Shown: positions 1-6,385, counted from the first letter of the stretch. The stretch: DNA of 8,948 nucleotides from Pseudomonadota bacterium (GCA_023449855.1 JAEXHR010000269.1:1-8948); one strand, 5' to 3'. Notes: generated by a model from the letters alone, not told the origin. Translations and numbers: made by a program.

Positions 1-33
1 GAGACGGCGCTGCGCGCCTCCTCACCATGAGGG
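1..33 (-). repeat. Partial copy of a palindromic intergenic repeat, cut by the window edge
   Basis: Read on the minus strand, this stretch starts CCCTCATGGTGAGGAG, then has a GC-rich mini-hairpin, then GTCTC. That is the same order as the left half of the complete element at 6386-6486 (CCCTCATGGTGAGGAG, a GCGCGC/GCGCG hairpin, GTCTCGAA). The 16-base outer arm is identical between the two copies; the hairpin differs by a few bases. The rest of this copy lies outside the window. The element sits in the intergenic space upstream of cld. It codes for nothing visible and is best described as a dispersed REP- or MITE-like palindromic repeat. Confidence 0.7.
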
Positions 34-97
34 GTGGAGTTTAGGTCTACGCGATATCGCCCTTGAATTCTCCCCAGTTCCGTTTTTAACAGAAGCC

Positions 98-652
98 ATG
101 TTCACGACTTTTCGAGGTGGCCAGACCGGCGCATGGCGGGTGCTCTCAGTAGCGCCCGTGACCGGCGAAACGCTGCCGATCATGCCCGCGCTGTCCGTCA
201 CCCACGCCGACACGATTTCGCTGCCGCCGGCGCCATCGGCCAATTCGTGGCGGCTGATCGGCGTCGCCAGCCACGTCCGCTATGTGGAGCGGCTGGAGAA
301 GATCGCGCTCAACAAGGTGCAGGCAGGGCTCGGCCGCCCGGAAGCCACGCGCGCCGCGCTGATCCCGATCCGCAAAAACAACGCGTGGTGGCTGATGACC
401 CAGAACGAACGCCGCCGCATCTTCGAGGACAAATCCCGACACATCGCCGACAGCCTGAAATACCTGCCTGCCATCGCGCGCCAGCTCTACCACTCACGCG
501 ATCTCGGCGGCCCGTTCGATTTCCTCACCTGGTTCGAATATGCGCCCGAACACGCCGAGCGCTTCGAGGAGCTGGTCGCCATGCTGCGCGAGAGCGAGGA
601 ATGGGGATTTGTGAAGCGCGAGGTGGATGTGCGGCTGACGCGGGAGGATTGA
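98..652 (+). CDS. cld: Chlorite dismutase, short dimeric (lineage II) type
   Basis: This 184-aa protein belongs to the haem b chlorite dismutase family, whose members convert chlorite to chloride and O2. The length fits the short lineage II dimers (about 180 aa, as in Nitrobacter winogradskyi) and not the pentameric enzymes of about 240 aa. The core runs from about residue 50 (WRLIGVASHVRYVERLEKIA) through NAWWLMTQNERR to DFLTWFEYAPEH and a C-terminal EREVD-like strand. The expected haem ligand is His115 and the distal arginine is Arg128 in YLPAIAR. Their spacing of 13 equals that of His114/Arg127 in the Nitrobacter enzyme, from memory. No signal peptide is seen, so it is probably cytoplasmic. 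The start is ATG at 98 behind a weak AGAAG; the N-terminus (MFTTFRGG...GAWRVLSVAP) resembles that of the family. No perchlorate-respiration genes are nearby. In such hosts it may detoxify chlorite, but its true role is uncertain. Confidence 0.9.
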   Translation: MFTTFRGGQTGAWRVLSVAPVTGETLPIMPALSVTHADTISLPPAPSANSWRLIGVASHVRYVERLEKIALNKVQAGLGRPEATRAALIPIRKNNAWWLMTQNERRRIFEDKSRHIADSLKYLPAIARQLYHSRDLGGPFDFLTWFEYAPEHAERFEELVAMLRESEEWGFVKREVDVRLTRED

Positions 653-679
653 CGGAGTGTAGATACGATTGTATATACA
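649..679 (+). promoter_or_regulatory. Probable sigma-70 promoter and operator of brnTA
   Basis: TTGACG (649-654) and TATATA (672-677) are separated by exactly 17 bases, a near-consensus spacing for a housekeeping promoter. The -35 box overlaps the cld stop codon (650-652). The -10 box lies inside the perfect 10-base palindrome TGTATATACA (670-679). BrnA antitoxins are known to repress their own operon by binding near the promoter, so this palindrome is a natural candidate operator. The promoter call is from sequence; the operator role is inference. Confidence 0.55.
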
Positions 680-754
680 CTCAAAATACGCTCCAAGATA
701 TAGCCATGCCAGAACAACACCCTATAGTTGATTGCGACTATGAGGCAGGTTGTG

Positions 755-1054
755 ATGGCGGAAGACTTGGAGCAGTTGCTCGCGGGTATTCGTGACTTTG
801 GCTGGCAGCCATCGAAGCGTCTACGAAACCTGATCGATCACAAGATCGATTTCGTGGACATTAGAACCATCTTGAGTGGGTACACCTTCATACGGAGGTC
901 GGATCGCTATGGCCAAATCAGGTACCAAATCTTCGGCTACCTCAGGGGAAAAGAAGTTTCCGTCGCCTGCACGATCGAAGGCTCGAAGTGCCACGTCCTC
1001 TCGGCGCGGCCCGCGCGAAAAGACGAGCGGAGAAAGTATTACATACGTATCTAG
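755..1054 (+). CDS. brnT: BrnT-family ribonuclease toxin
   Basis: This 99-aa protein resembles BrnT toxins (COG2929/DUF497), small RelE-fold ribonucleases that cleave RNA and are neutralised by BrnA. Visible family features are the helical start with NLIDHKIDFVDIRTIL (residues 25-40), the strand region RYGQIRYQIFGYLRGKEVSVACTIE, and the closing signature HVLSARPARKDERRKYY (80-96), which matches the usual ISAR..T..ERR.YY end. The first 15 residues or so form an extension before the usual start. ATG at 755 is chosen because GAGG (742-745) and AGG (747-749) precede it; TTG at 728 and ATG at 740 are in frame but less supported. Where many relatives have a Lys-His pair, this protein has Asp-His (28-29), which might affect activity. 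It lies just upstream of and overlaps brnA, the usual toxin-first order. The region has lower G+C than its neighbours, suggesting acquisition. Confidence 0.8.
   Translation: MAEDLEQLLAGIRDFGWQPSKRLRNLIDHKIDFVDIRTILSGYTFIRRSDRYGQIRYQIFGYLRGKEVSVACTIEGSKCHVLSARPARKDERRKYYIRI
894..899 (+). promoter_or_regulatory. Strong Shine-Dalgarno for brnA, inside brnT
   Basis: GGAGGT matches six bases of the anti-Shine-Dalgarno sequence and lies 9 bases before ATG 909. It is within the brnT reading frame. This site decides the brnA start, because no ATG, GTG or TTG codon in the brnA frame occurs between 909 and the conserved BrnA domain. Confidence 0.6.
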
Positions 1055-1334
1055 ATACGCGGAAATCAAAGGCGAGACTGATTGGGCTGCCCTGCATGCT
1101 CTAACTGACGAACAGATCACCGAAGCCGTTCGCAATGACCCTGACGCTGTGCCCTTCGATCTCGACTGGTCGGATGGCGTCGTCATCATGCCTGCAAAGA
1201 AAAAAGCAATCTCCATTCGCATCGACGAAGACGTGCTGGAGTTTTTCAAGAATGACGGCTTCGGGTATCAAGGACGCATGAACGCGGTGCTGCGATCTTA
1301 CATGCTGAAAGTGAAGCCTAAGAGCGACACCTGA
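909..1334 (+). CDS. brnA: BrnA-family antitoxin with long N-terminal extension
   Basis: This 141-aa protein carries a C-terminal BrnA domain (COG3514). BrnA binds BrnT and, through a ribbon-helix-helix-like fold, DNA. The family signature is plain: ALHALTDEQITEAVRNDPDA (residues 61-80), then the ribbon AISIRIDEDVLEFF (100-113) and GYQGRMNAVLRSYM (119-132). Residues 1-48 are Ser/Lys/Arg-rich, look disordered, and are encoded in the +1 frame across the last 146 bases of brnT. ATG 909 is preferred because of the GGAGGT site. GTG at 876 is an in-frame but poorer alternative. ATT at 1038, preceded by GGAG, would give a protein of normal family length with little overlap, but ATT starts are rare. 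The role as antitoxin and autorepressor follows from the family; the exact start is the uncertain part. Confidence 0.8.
   Translation: MAKSGTKSSATSGEKKFPSPARSKARSATSSRRGPREKTSGESITYVSRYAEIKGETDWAALHALTDEQITEAVRNDPDAVPFDLDWSDGVVIMPAKKKAISIRIDEDVLEFFKNDGFGYQGRMNAVLRSYMLKVKPKSDT
1046..1059. repeat. 14-base perfect palindrome at the brnT stop codon
   Basis: CGTATCTAGATACG reads the same on both strands and contains the brnT TAG stop (1052-1054). It also overlaps a smaller palindrome, ATACGTAT (1043-1050). The 8-mer TAGATACG (1052-1059) recurs at 660-667 in the brnTA promoter region. It might be a second BrnA contact site. A palindrome of this length is expected about once in two windows of this size by chance, so the role is speculative. 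Confidence 0.3.
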
Positions 1335-1413
1335 ATAAGCCTTTTGTTTCGGGCACTATCGTCCAACCTGCATGGCTCCCATCCAAGACGGTGTCTTACC
1401 GGGCGGCTAGGTA

Positions 1414-1430
1414 TGAACCATATCGGTTCA
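1414..1430. promoter_or_regulatory. Inverted repeat, candidate repressor operator of the MFS gene
   Basis: TGAACC and GGTTCA are perfect 6-base arms separated by 5 bases (TGAACCATATCGGTTCA), ending 26 bases before the chosen MFS start. Size and placement fit an operator for a dimeric regulator such as a TetR-type repressor, which commonly controls efflux transporters. No regulator gene lies next to it, so a controlling protein would have to be encoded elsewhere. Confidence 0.45.
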
Positions 1431-1456
1431 CAGTTCCCACCCGCCTGAAAGCCCCT

Positions 1457-2689
1457 ATGTCCACTTCTGCCGAACACCCCGCCCATGACCGCGGTCCTGG
1501 CGGCTGGCTGATCCTCGCATTTGCCATCGCCTGCGGCGTCACCGTCGCCAATCTGTATTACGCGCAGCCGCTGGTCGGGCCGATTGCCGAAAGCTTCGGC
1601 CTCGATCTGTCGAATGCCGGCGTGATGCTGACCATGGTGATGTTCGGCTATGTGCTCGGGCTGCTGTTTCTCGCCCCGCTCGGCGATCTCGTCGAGAACA
1701 AGTCGCTGATCCTGATCACGCTCGGCGCGCTGATCGTAAGCCTGCTGATCGCCGCCGCATCGCCCACGGCGACCGTGTTCATCATCGCTTCCCTGCTGGT
1801 CGGCATCAGCGCCGTCGCCACGCAGATGATCCTGCCGGTGGTCGCCCATCTCGCACCGGAGCGACGACGCGGGCAGATCGTCGGCACCGTCATGAGCGGG
1901 CTGCTGTTCGGCATCCTGCTGTCGCGCCCGGTGGCGACCATGGTAGCCGGCACATTCGGATGGCGGGCGGTGTTCGCGATATCGGCCGTTCTGATGGGAG
2001 GCGTGCTGGTGCTGATGGCAATCGCGCTGCCGCGGCGCAAGCCGGAGCACAGCCTCAATTACATCAAGCTGATCCACTCCCTCGGCCATCTCGCCTTGAC
2101 GACAAAGGTGCTGCATCGACGCGGCGCCTATCAGTTTCTGATGTTCGGGACGTTCAGCATGTTCTGGACATCGATGCCGCTGGTGCTGGAAGAGCCGCCC
2201 TTCTCGCTCGGCTATGTGGCGATGTCCGCCTTCCTGCTGTCGGGCGCCAGCGGCGCCTTCGTGGCTCCCCTGGCCGGCCGCCTGGCCGATCACGGCCGCA
2301 GCGACACCACGACCATGGTGGCCATGGCGCTGGTTCTGTTCAGCTTCGCATTGACCTGGCTCGGCGGACATACGAGCGGCGCAGCGGCGATCGCCCTCTT
2401 CGTGATTGCGGGCATCCTGATCGACGCCGGCACCCAGGCGAATTTCGTCACCGGACAACGCGCGATCTATGCGTTGCCTGCGCAGACCCGCAGCCGGCTC
2501 AACGCGCTGTATCTGGCATCGGCCTTCTTTGGCGGCACGATCGGCGCAGCCATCAGCGGCTTCGCCGTCGCCCATGGCGGGACCACCGCGATCGGGCTGA
2601 TCGGCATGGGCGCGGCCATGTTGGGGCTGGCGCTGCTCGGCATGGAAATTTCGACGCGTCGCCGCAGGGCGGATCAGGCGAAGCCGTAA
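1457..2689 (+). CDS. MFS transporter, drug/metabolite efflux type (AraJ/YgaY-like)
   Basis: This is a 410-aa integral membrane protein of the major facilitator superfamily with about 12 hydrophobic segments in two halves joined by a polar loop near residues 192-222. Seen features are a motif-A-like loop between TM2 and TM3 (APLGDLVENKS, 73-83), the repeat of that loop in the second half (PLAGRLADHGR, 271-281), ERRRGQIVG (135-143) followed by a glycine-rich TM5 and GWRAVF (169-174), and RSRLNALYLASAFFGG (345-360), typical of COG2814 proteins. It probably works as a proton-driven exporter in the inner membrane; the substrate cannot be read from sequence. The frame is open back to GTG 1391, but ATG 1457 gives a usual cytoplasmic N-terminus and leaves the inverted repeat at 1414-1430 outside the gene. 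The Shine-Dalgarno sequence is weak (GAAAG). It stands alone as a transcription unit. Confidence 0.88.
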   Translation: MSTSAEHPAHDRGPGGWLILAFAIACGVTVANLYYAQPLVGPIAESFGLDLSNAGVMLTMVMFGYVLGLLFLAPLGDLVENKSLILITLGALIVSLLIAAASPTATVFIIASLLVGISAVATQMILPVVAHLAPERRRGQIVGTVMSGLLFGILLSRPVATMVAGTFGWRAVFAISAVLMGGVLVLMAIALPRRKPEHSLNYIKLIHSLGHLALTTKVLHRRGAYQFLMFGTFSMFWTSMPLVLEEPPFSLGYVAMSAFLLSGASGAFVAPLAGRLADHGRSDTTTMVAMALVLFSFALTWLGGHTSGAAAIALFVIAGILIDAGTQANFVTGQRAIYALPAQTRSRLNALYLASAFFGGTIGAAISGFAVAHGGTTAIGLIGMGAAMLGLALLGMEISTRRRRADQAKP

Positions 2690-2744
2690 TCCGCCGTTGT
2701 TCGCCACATGCATCCGGCCGGCGGACTACGCGGAATTTATCATC

Positions 2745-2765
2745 GGGCGCGCTTCCGCGCGACCC
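2745..2765. terminator. GC-rich hairpin between convergent genes
   Basis: GGGCGCGC and GCGCGACCC can pair around a TTCC loop with one bulged base. It sits in the 82-base gap between the 3' ends of the MFS gene and the minus-strand cyclotransferase gene, where a bidirectional terminator would be expected. There is no clear T-tract on either side, so termination is a guess from position and fold. Confidence 0.3.
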
Positions 2766-2771
2766 GTTGGC

Positions 2772-3170
2772 TCATCCGCCCTGCAGGAAGCGGCCCGACG
2801 CAATGCGCGTCGTTTCGCTCACCGGACGGTTGTAGATATAGGTCCAGGCCTGCTCGGTGCTGCCGTCCGCAAGCGTGACCGGCAGCATCTCGCGCAGATA
2901 GAGCATGGGCTCCTCGTGTTCCGGCCCGATGCTCTCGTAGTCGTCGAGCACCGCGAGCAGTTTATCGGGATCGCGCATCCGGAACAGGTCGCCATGGACG
3001 ACATCGCCGTCGGCGGTCGAATGCAGCAGGCCGGGATAGTGCGCGATCATATACAGCCTGCCGCGACACGAGGCCTCGCCGAGAAACTCGGCGCTCGACG
3101 CCAGCAGCTTCGACATCGGATGATCGAAACCGCGCATCAGGGTTCCGTAGACAAAAATACGATCCGACAT
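2772..3170 (-). CDS. Gamma-glutamylcyclotransferase-fold protein (GGCT/AIG2-like, YtfP type)
   Basis: This 132-aa protein has the GGCT/AIG2 fold. Members cleave gamma-glutamyl amine bonds with release of 5-oxoproline, although the substrates of bacterial YtfP-type proteins are mostly unknown. The hallmark VYGTLMRG (residues 7-14) forms the phosphate/glutamate-binding loop, YPGL is at 45-48, and Glu79 in LDDYES is the expected catalytic acid. Length is normal for the short family. The start ATG at 3170 is preceded by AAGGA six bases away, a good ribosome site. It is transcribed divergently from the N-formylglutamate amidohydrolase-family gene across about 150 bases. That pairing may mean shared control or related glutamyl chemistry, but this is inference. 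Confidence 0.85.
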   Translation of the reverse strand: MSDRIFVYGTLMRGFDHPMSKLLASSAEFLGEASCRGRLYMIAHYPGLLHSTADGDVVHGDLFRMRDPDKLLAVLDDYESIGPEHEEPMLYLREMLPVTLADGSTEQAWTYIYNRPVSETTRIASGRFLQGG

Positions 3171-3248
3171 CGAGATCCTTCGCGTTTTGTGTAACCCGCA
3201 AGTCGATCACGCCGTGGCGGGATCGCGATGACGCGCCCCGTTCCGGCA

Positions 3249-3276
3249 TTCAATTGCCTCGCTTCCGCGCTATATT
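3249..3276 (+). promoter_or_regulatory. Possible promoter of the N-formylglutamate amidohydrolase-family gene
   Basis: TATATT (3271-3276) is a 5/6 match to the -10 consensus and stands out in G+C-rich surroundings. TTCAAT (3249-3254) lies 16 bases upstream as a weak -35 box. It falls in the divergent intergenic region about 45 bases before the chosen start, pointing to the plus-strand gene. TATTAT at 3273-3278 is an overlapping alternative -10 box. Confidence 0.35.
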
Positions 3277-3321
3277 ATCCCGGGAATCAAGCTGGTGCAT
3301 CCACGCCGGCAATCAAGAGAC

Positions 3322-4131
3322 ATGCCGTTGGACCACCTGCCCCAATCCGACCTGCGCCTTGCCCCCGACGAGATCGATCCCGTTCTCGAATTGAATGTCG
3401 ATGGCGCCTCGCCGTTTCTGTTCACCAGCGACCATTATGGCCGCACGATCCCGCGCATGCTCGGCGATCTCGGCCTGCCCGAGAGCGAACTGACCCGCCA
3501 CATCGCCTGGGACATTGGCATTGCCGGCGTTGCCGACCGTGTCGCCCATGCGCTGAACGGGCATCTGATCGCGCAGCGCTATTCGCGGCTGGTGATCGAC
3601 TGCAACCGGCCGCCGGAGGCGGTCAGCTCGATCCCACTGATCAGCGAGGCGACCACGATCCCCGGCAATGACGGCCTGACGCAGGAGGCCAAGGCGCGCC
3701 GGCGCGAATTGTTCTTCGATCCCTATCATCGCCGCATCGACGATGTGATCGATGCGCGGCTCAAAGCCGGGCGGCCGACGGTGCTGGTATCGCTGCATAG
3801 CTTCACGCCGGTCTATGCAGGCATCAAGCGGCCCTGGCATATCGGCACGCTGTATCAGCACGACCGGACGCTGCCGCCGCTGCTGCTGCAACATCTGCGC
3901 GCCGAGGGCGATCTGGTGGTCGGCGACAACGAGCCCTATGCGGTGTCGGATGCCACCGACTACACGATCCCCATCCATGGCGAGAGGCGCGGACTGTTGA
4001 ACACCGGCATCGAAATCCGGCAGGACCTGATCGCGGAAGAGAGCGGCCAAGTGGAATGGGCGGAGCGATTGATCCGCATCTTCACCGAGATCGACGCGAC
4101 GCTGGTGATGCCGCGGGCGTCACATCTCTGA
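3322..4131 (+). CDS. N-formylglutamate amidohydrolase family protein (COG3931)
   Basis: This 269-aa protein belongs to the predicted N-formylglutamate amidohydrolases, metal-dependent deacylases related to HutG, which releases glutamate and formate in histidine degradation. Family motifs in order are PFLFTSDHYGR (31-41), HIAWDIG (60-66), QRYSRLVIDCNRPP (85-98), SLHSFTP (157-163), GDNEPY (201-206) and HGERRGLLNTGIEIRQDL (219-236). The His/Asp/Glu residues in these motifs are likely metal and substrate ligands. ATG 3322 is preferred over GTG 3295 because the protein then starts close to the conserved core; a weak AAGAGA precedes it. No hut genes are nearby, so a role in histidine use is not supported by context. 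Its TGA stop directly abuts the stop codon of the opposing transporter gene. Confidence 0.87.
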   Translation: MPLDHLPQSDLRLAPDEIDPVLELNVDGASPFLFTSDHYGRTIPRMLGDLGLPESELTRHIAWDIGIAGVADRVAHALNGHLIAQRYSRLVIDCNRPPEAVSSIPLISEATTIPGNDGLTQEAKARRRELFFDPYHRRIDDVIDARLKAGRPTVLVSLHSFTPVYAGIKRPWHIGTLYQHDRTLPPLLLQHLRAEGDLVVGDNEPYAVSDATDYTIPIHGERRGLLNTGIEIRQDLIAEESGQVEWAERLIRIFTEIDATLVMPRASHL

Positions 4132-4749
4132 TCACCGCGCCCGTGTCAGCGCCAGCCACAGGCCGCCGCCGATCATGAAGCCGCCGGAGATCCGCGACAG
4201 CAACCGTGTGCGCCGCGCCGAGAAGAACTTTCGCGCACGGCCGGCCGCAATCGCATAGATCGCGTCGGTGATGCCCGCGGCGACCATGAATGTGGCGCCG
4301 AGGATGCCGACCTGCAAAAAGTGGTTTCGCTCGAGATCGACGAATTGCGGAATGAACGCGCCGAAGAACACCAGCACCTTCGGATTGCTGAGCAGCACGC
4401 CGAGCCCCTGCAGGAAGAACCCGCCCCGCGGCGGCGCCGGCGGCGTATCGGTATCGATGCCCTCGATGGGCGCGCGCACCAGCTTGATGCCGAGCCAGAC
4501 CAGATAGGCAGCGCCGATGAAACGCACCCAGTCGAACCAGTAGCCCATGGTGGCCATCATCGTGGTGAGGCCGAAGGCCACGATCGCGATGACGACAGCG
4601 AGGCCTACCTGGGTGCCTGATATCGTCACCAGCGCCGCGCGTGTGCCGTAACGCAGGCCATTGGCGATCACCAGCGTGACATTGGGACCGGGCAGCAGCG
4701 CCAGCGCGACGCATGCCACGACGAAAGTGAGATAGATCTGCAGGGACAT
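4132..4749 (-). CDS. LysE/RhtB-family amino-acid exporter
   Basis: This 205-aa inner-membrane protein is of the LysE/RhtB family, small exporters of amino acids or their derivatives. About six hydrophobic segments are visible. The signature ALLPGPNVTLVIANGLRYG (17-35) lies at the end of the first segment, and GLGVLLSNPKVLVFFGAFIP (115-134) carries the family SNPK motif; GGFMIGGGLWLAL closes the last segment. The length is typical. ATG at 4749 is preceded by AAGGAA, which overlaps the TAA stop of the upstream acyl-CoA synthetase gene. The 11-base gap makes one operon with translational coupling likely. The exported substrate is unknown, and the pairing with an acyl-CoA synthetase does not identify it. 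Confidence 0.9.
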   Translation of the reverse strand: MSLQIYLTFVVACVALALLPGPNVTLVIANGLRYGTRAALVTISGTQVGLAVVIAIVAFGLTTMMATMGYWFDWVRFIGAAYLVWLGIKLVRAPIEGIDTDTPPAPPRGGFFLQGLGVLLSNPKVLVFFGAFIPQFVDLERNHFLQVGILGATFMVAAGITDAIYAIAAGRARKFFSARRTRLLSRISGGFMIGGGLWLALTRAR

Positions 4750-4760
4750 CGGCGTTTCCT

Positions 4761-6371
4761 TTATCCGCGCGCACGCAATTCGCGCCGCAACACTTTACCC
4801 GTCGCCGTCATCGGCAGCGATTCCGCAAAGGCAACATGCCTTGGATATTCATGGGCGGCGAGCTGCGACTTGACGAAATCCTGCAGCTCGCGGGCGAGCG
4901 CGTCGCTCGGCGCATAGTCCGGCCGCAGCACGATCCATGCCTTTACAGCCTCGGTGCGGATCGGATCGGGGATGCCGACCACCGCCGACAGTGCCACGGC
5001 GGGATGCTTGAGCAGCGTGTGCTCGATCTCCGAGGGACCGATGCGATAACCGGCGGAGGTGATGACGTCATCTTCCCGCGCGACATACCAGAAATAGCCG
5101 TCGTCATCCTGGATGCCGAGATCGCCGGTAAGAAGGAAATCTCCCGCATATTTCCTGGCGGTGCCCTCCTCGTTCTGCCAGTAGCGCAGCATGGTGCAGG
5201 GATTGGGCTGGCGCACGCCGATGATACCTCGCTCGCCGCGTGGCAATTCCACGCCTTGCTCATTCACGATACGCACATCGAAGCCCGGCGTCGGCTTGCC
5301 CATGGAGCCGGGCTTGATGGGAAACAACGCGGCGTTGTTGCCGACCACCAGATTGCATTCGGTCTGGCCATAGATCTCATGCGCATCGATGCCGAAGGTC
5401 TGGCGCACCCAGTCCAGCAATTCGGCGCCGAGCGACTCGCCGCCGGTGAGGATGCTGCGCAGCTTCACACCGGGATGCTTCACATTGGCCTGCCGCATCA
5501 ATTTCAGTGCGGTGGGCGGCAGGAACACGTTGCGCACGCCGTGATCGGCCATCAGCCGCATCGCGGCTTCCGGCTCGAATTTCTTCGCACGATGGCCGAC
5601 CACGGGAACGCCGTGATACCAGGCCGGGAACAGCGCATCGAACAACCCGCCGATCCACGCCCAGTCCGCCGGCGTCCAGTAGACGTCACCGGGCTTGGGG
5701 AAGAAGCCGTGCACCATCTCCACATTGGGCAGATGGCCGAGCAACACCCGATGCGCATGCAGCGCCCCTTTGGGATTTCCCGTGGTGCCCGAGGTGTAGA
5801 TGATGATGGCTGGATCGTCGCAGGACGTATCGACCGTGGTGAAGTCGTCGGAGGCAGCTTCGATCGCGGCCCAGAACGATGTCGCACCAACGGGCGCGGT
5901 GTCCGCAATCACATAGATGGCTTCGAGCGTTGGCAGCCTGTCACGAATCTTCTTCAGCTTCTCATAGCCACCGAGATCGGTGACGATCGCGCGCGCACCG
6001 GAATTGTTCAGCCGGAATTCCAGCGCGTCCTCGCCGAACAGCGTGAACAGCGGTACCGACACCATGCCGGAGCGAAACGCGGCGAGATGCGCGACGGGAA
6101 GCTCGATGGACTGCGACAGAAAAACTGCAACGCGGTCGCCGCGCTGGAGGCCATCGGCTTTGAGCACATTCGCGAAGCGGCGCGAGAACGAGGCAATTTC
6201 GTCAAAAGAGAGTTTTCGCGCGCCGCGGTCCTCGTCCACATAGACCAGCGCCGGCTTGCCAGACCCATCGGCATGGCGGTCGCAGGCCACCGCCGCGATG
6301 TTGAACCTTTCCGGCACATCCCAGCGGAAATCGCGATAGAGCGCGTCGTAATTAGTGGTTTCCTTCAGCAT
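4761..6371 (-). CDS. AMP-forming acyl-CoA synthetase (ANL superfamily, medium-chain/ACSM-like)
   Basis: This 536-aa adenylate-forming enzyme activates a carboxylic acid with ATP and then forms the CoA thioester. Motifs in order are the phosphate-binding loop YTSGTTGNPKG (192-202), GGESLG (310-315), YGQTE (334-338), LLTGDLG (413-419) with the ribose-binding Asp417, the hinge region AREDD (431-435), the A8 region GYRIGPSEIE (441-450), and PMTATGK (520-526) with the expected catalytic Lys526. All key residues are present. The overall type resembles medium-chain and related acyl-CoA synthetases; the acid used cannot be told. The open frame extends to 6443, but that extension runs into the intergenic repeat. 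ATG 6371, with GGGAG seven bases upstream (6379-6383), gives a normal N-terminus (MLKETTNYDALYRDF). The exporter gene follows in the same operon. Confidence 0.9.
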   Translation of the reverse strand: MLKETTNYDALYRDFRWDVPERFNIAAVACDRHADGSGKPALVYVDEDRGARKLSFDEIASFSRRFANVLKADGLQRGDRVAVFLSQSIELPVAHLAAFRSGMVSVPLFTLFGEDALEFRLNNSGARAIVTDLGGYEKLKKIRDRLPTLEAIYVIADTAPVGATSFWAAIEAASDDFTTVDTSCDDPAIIIYTSGTTGNPKGALHAHRVLLGHLPNVEMVHGFFPKPGDVYWTPADWAWIGGLFDALFPAWYHGVPVVGHRAKKFEPEAAMRLMADHGVRNVFLPPTALKLMRQANVKHPGVKLRSILTGGESLGAELLDWVRQTFGIDAHEIYGQTECNLVVGNNAALFPIKPGSMGKPTPGFDVRIVNEQGVELPRGERGIIGVRQPNPCTMLRYWQNEEGTARKYAGDFLLTGDLGIQDDDGYFWYVAREDDVITSAGYRIGPSEIEHTLLKHPAVALSAVVGIPDPIRTEAVKAWIVLRPDYAPSDALARELQDFVKSQLAAHEYPRHVAFAESLPMTATGKVLRRELRARG

Positions 6372-6385
6372 GGTTTCACTCCCAG

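Noticed and set aside
63..90. TTGAAT-16-TTTAAC as a cld promoter
   Set aside because: Both boxes are poor matches, and the transcript would start at the ATG itself; not enough to support a call.
133..795. A 220-codon plus-strand open frame overlapping cld
   Set aside because: It is the +2 shadow of the chlorite dismutase gene, rich in Arg/Ala/Pro as expected from out-of-frame G+C-rich DNA, and it matches no family.
1298..2713. A 471-codon minus-strand open frame across the MFS gene
   Set aside because: It is an antisense shadow: the composition is dominated by His/Gln/Arg/Ala/Gly, there is no recognisable domain, and the plus strand has a clear transporter with family motifs.
3313..4050. 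A 245-codon minus-strand open frame across the amidohydrolase gene
   Set aside because: It is a shadow with no family resemblance, while the plus-strand gene carries six ordered family motifs.
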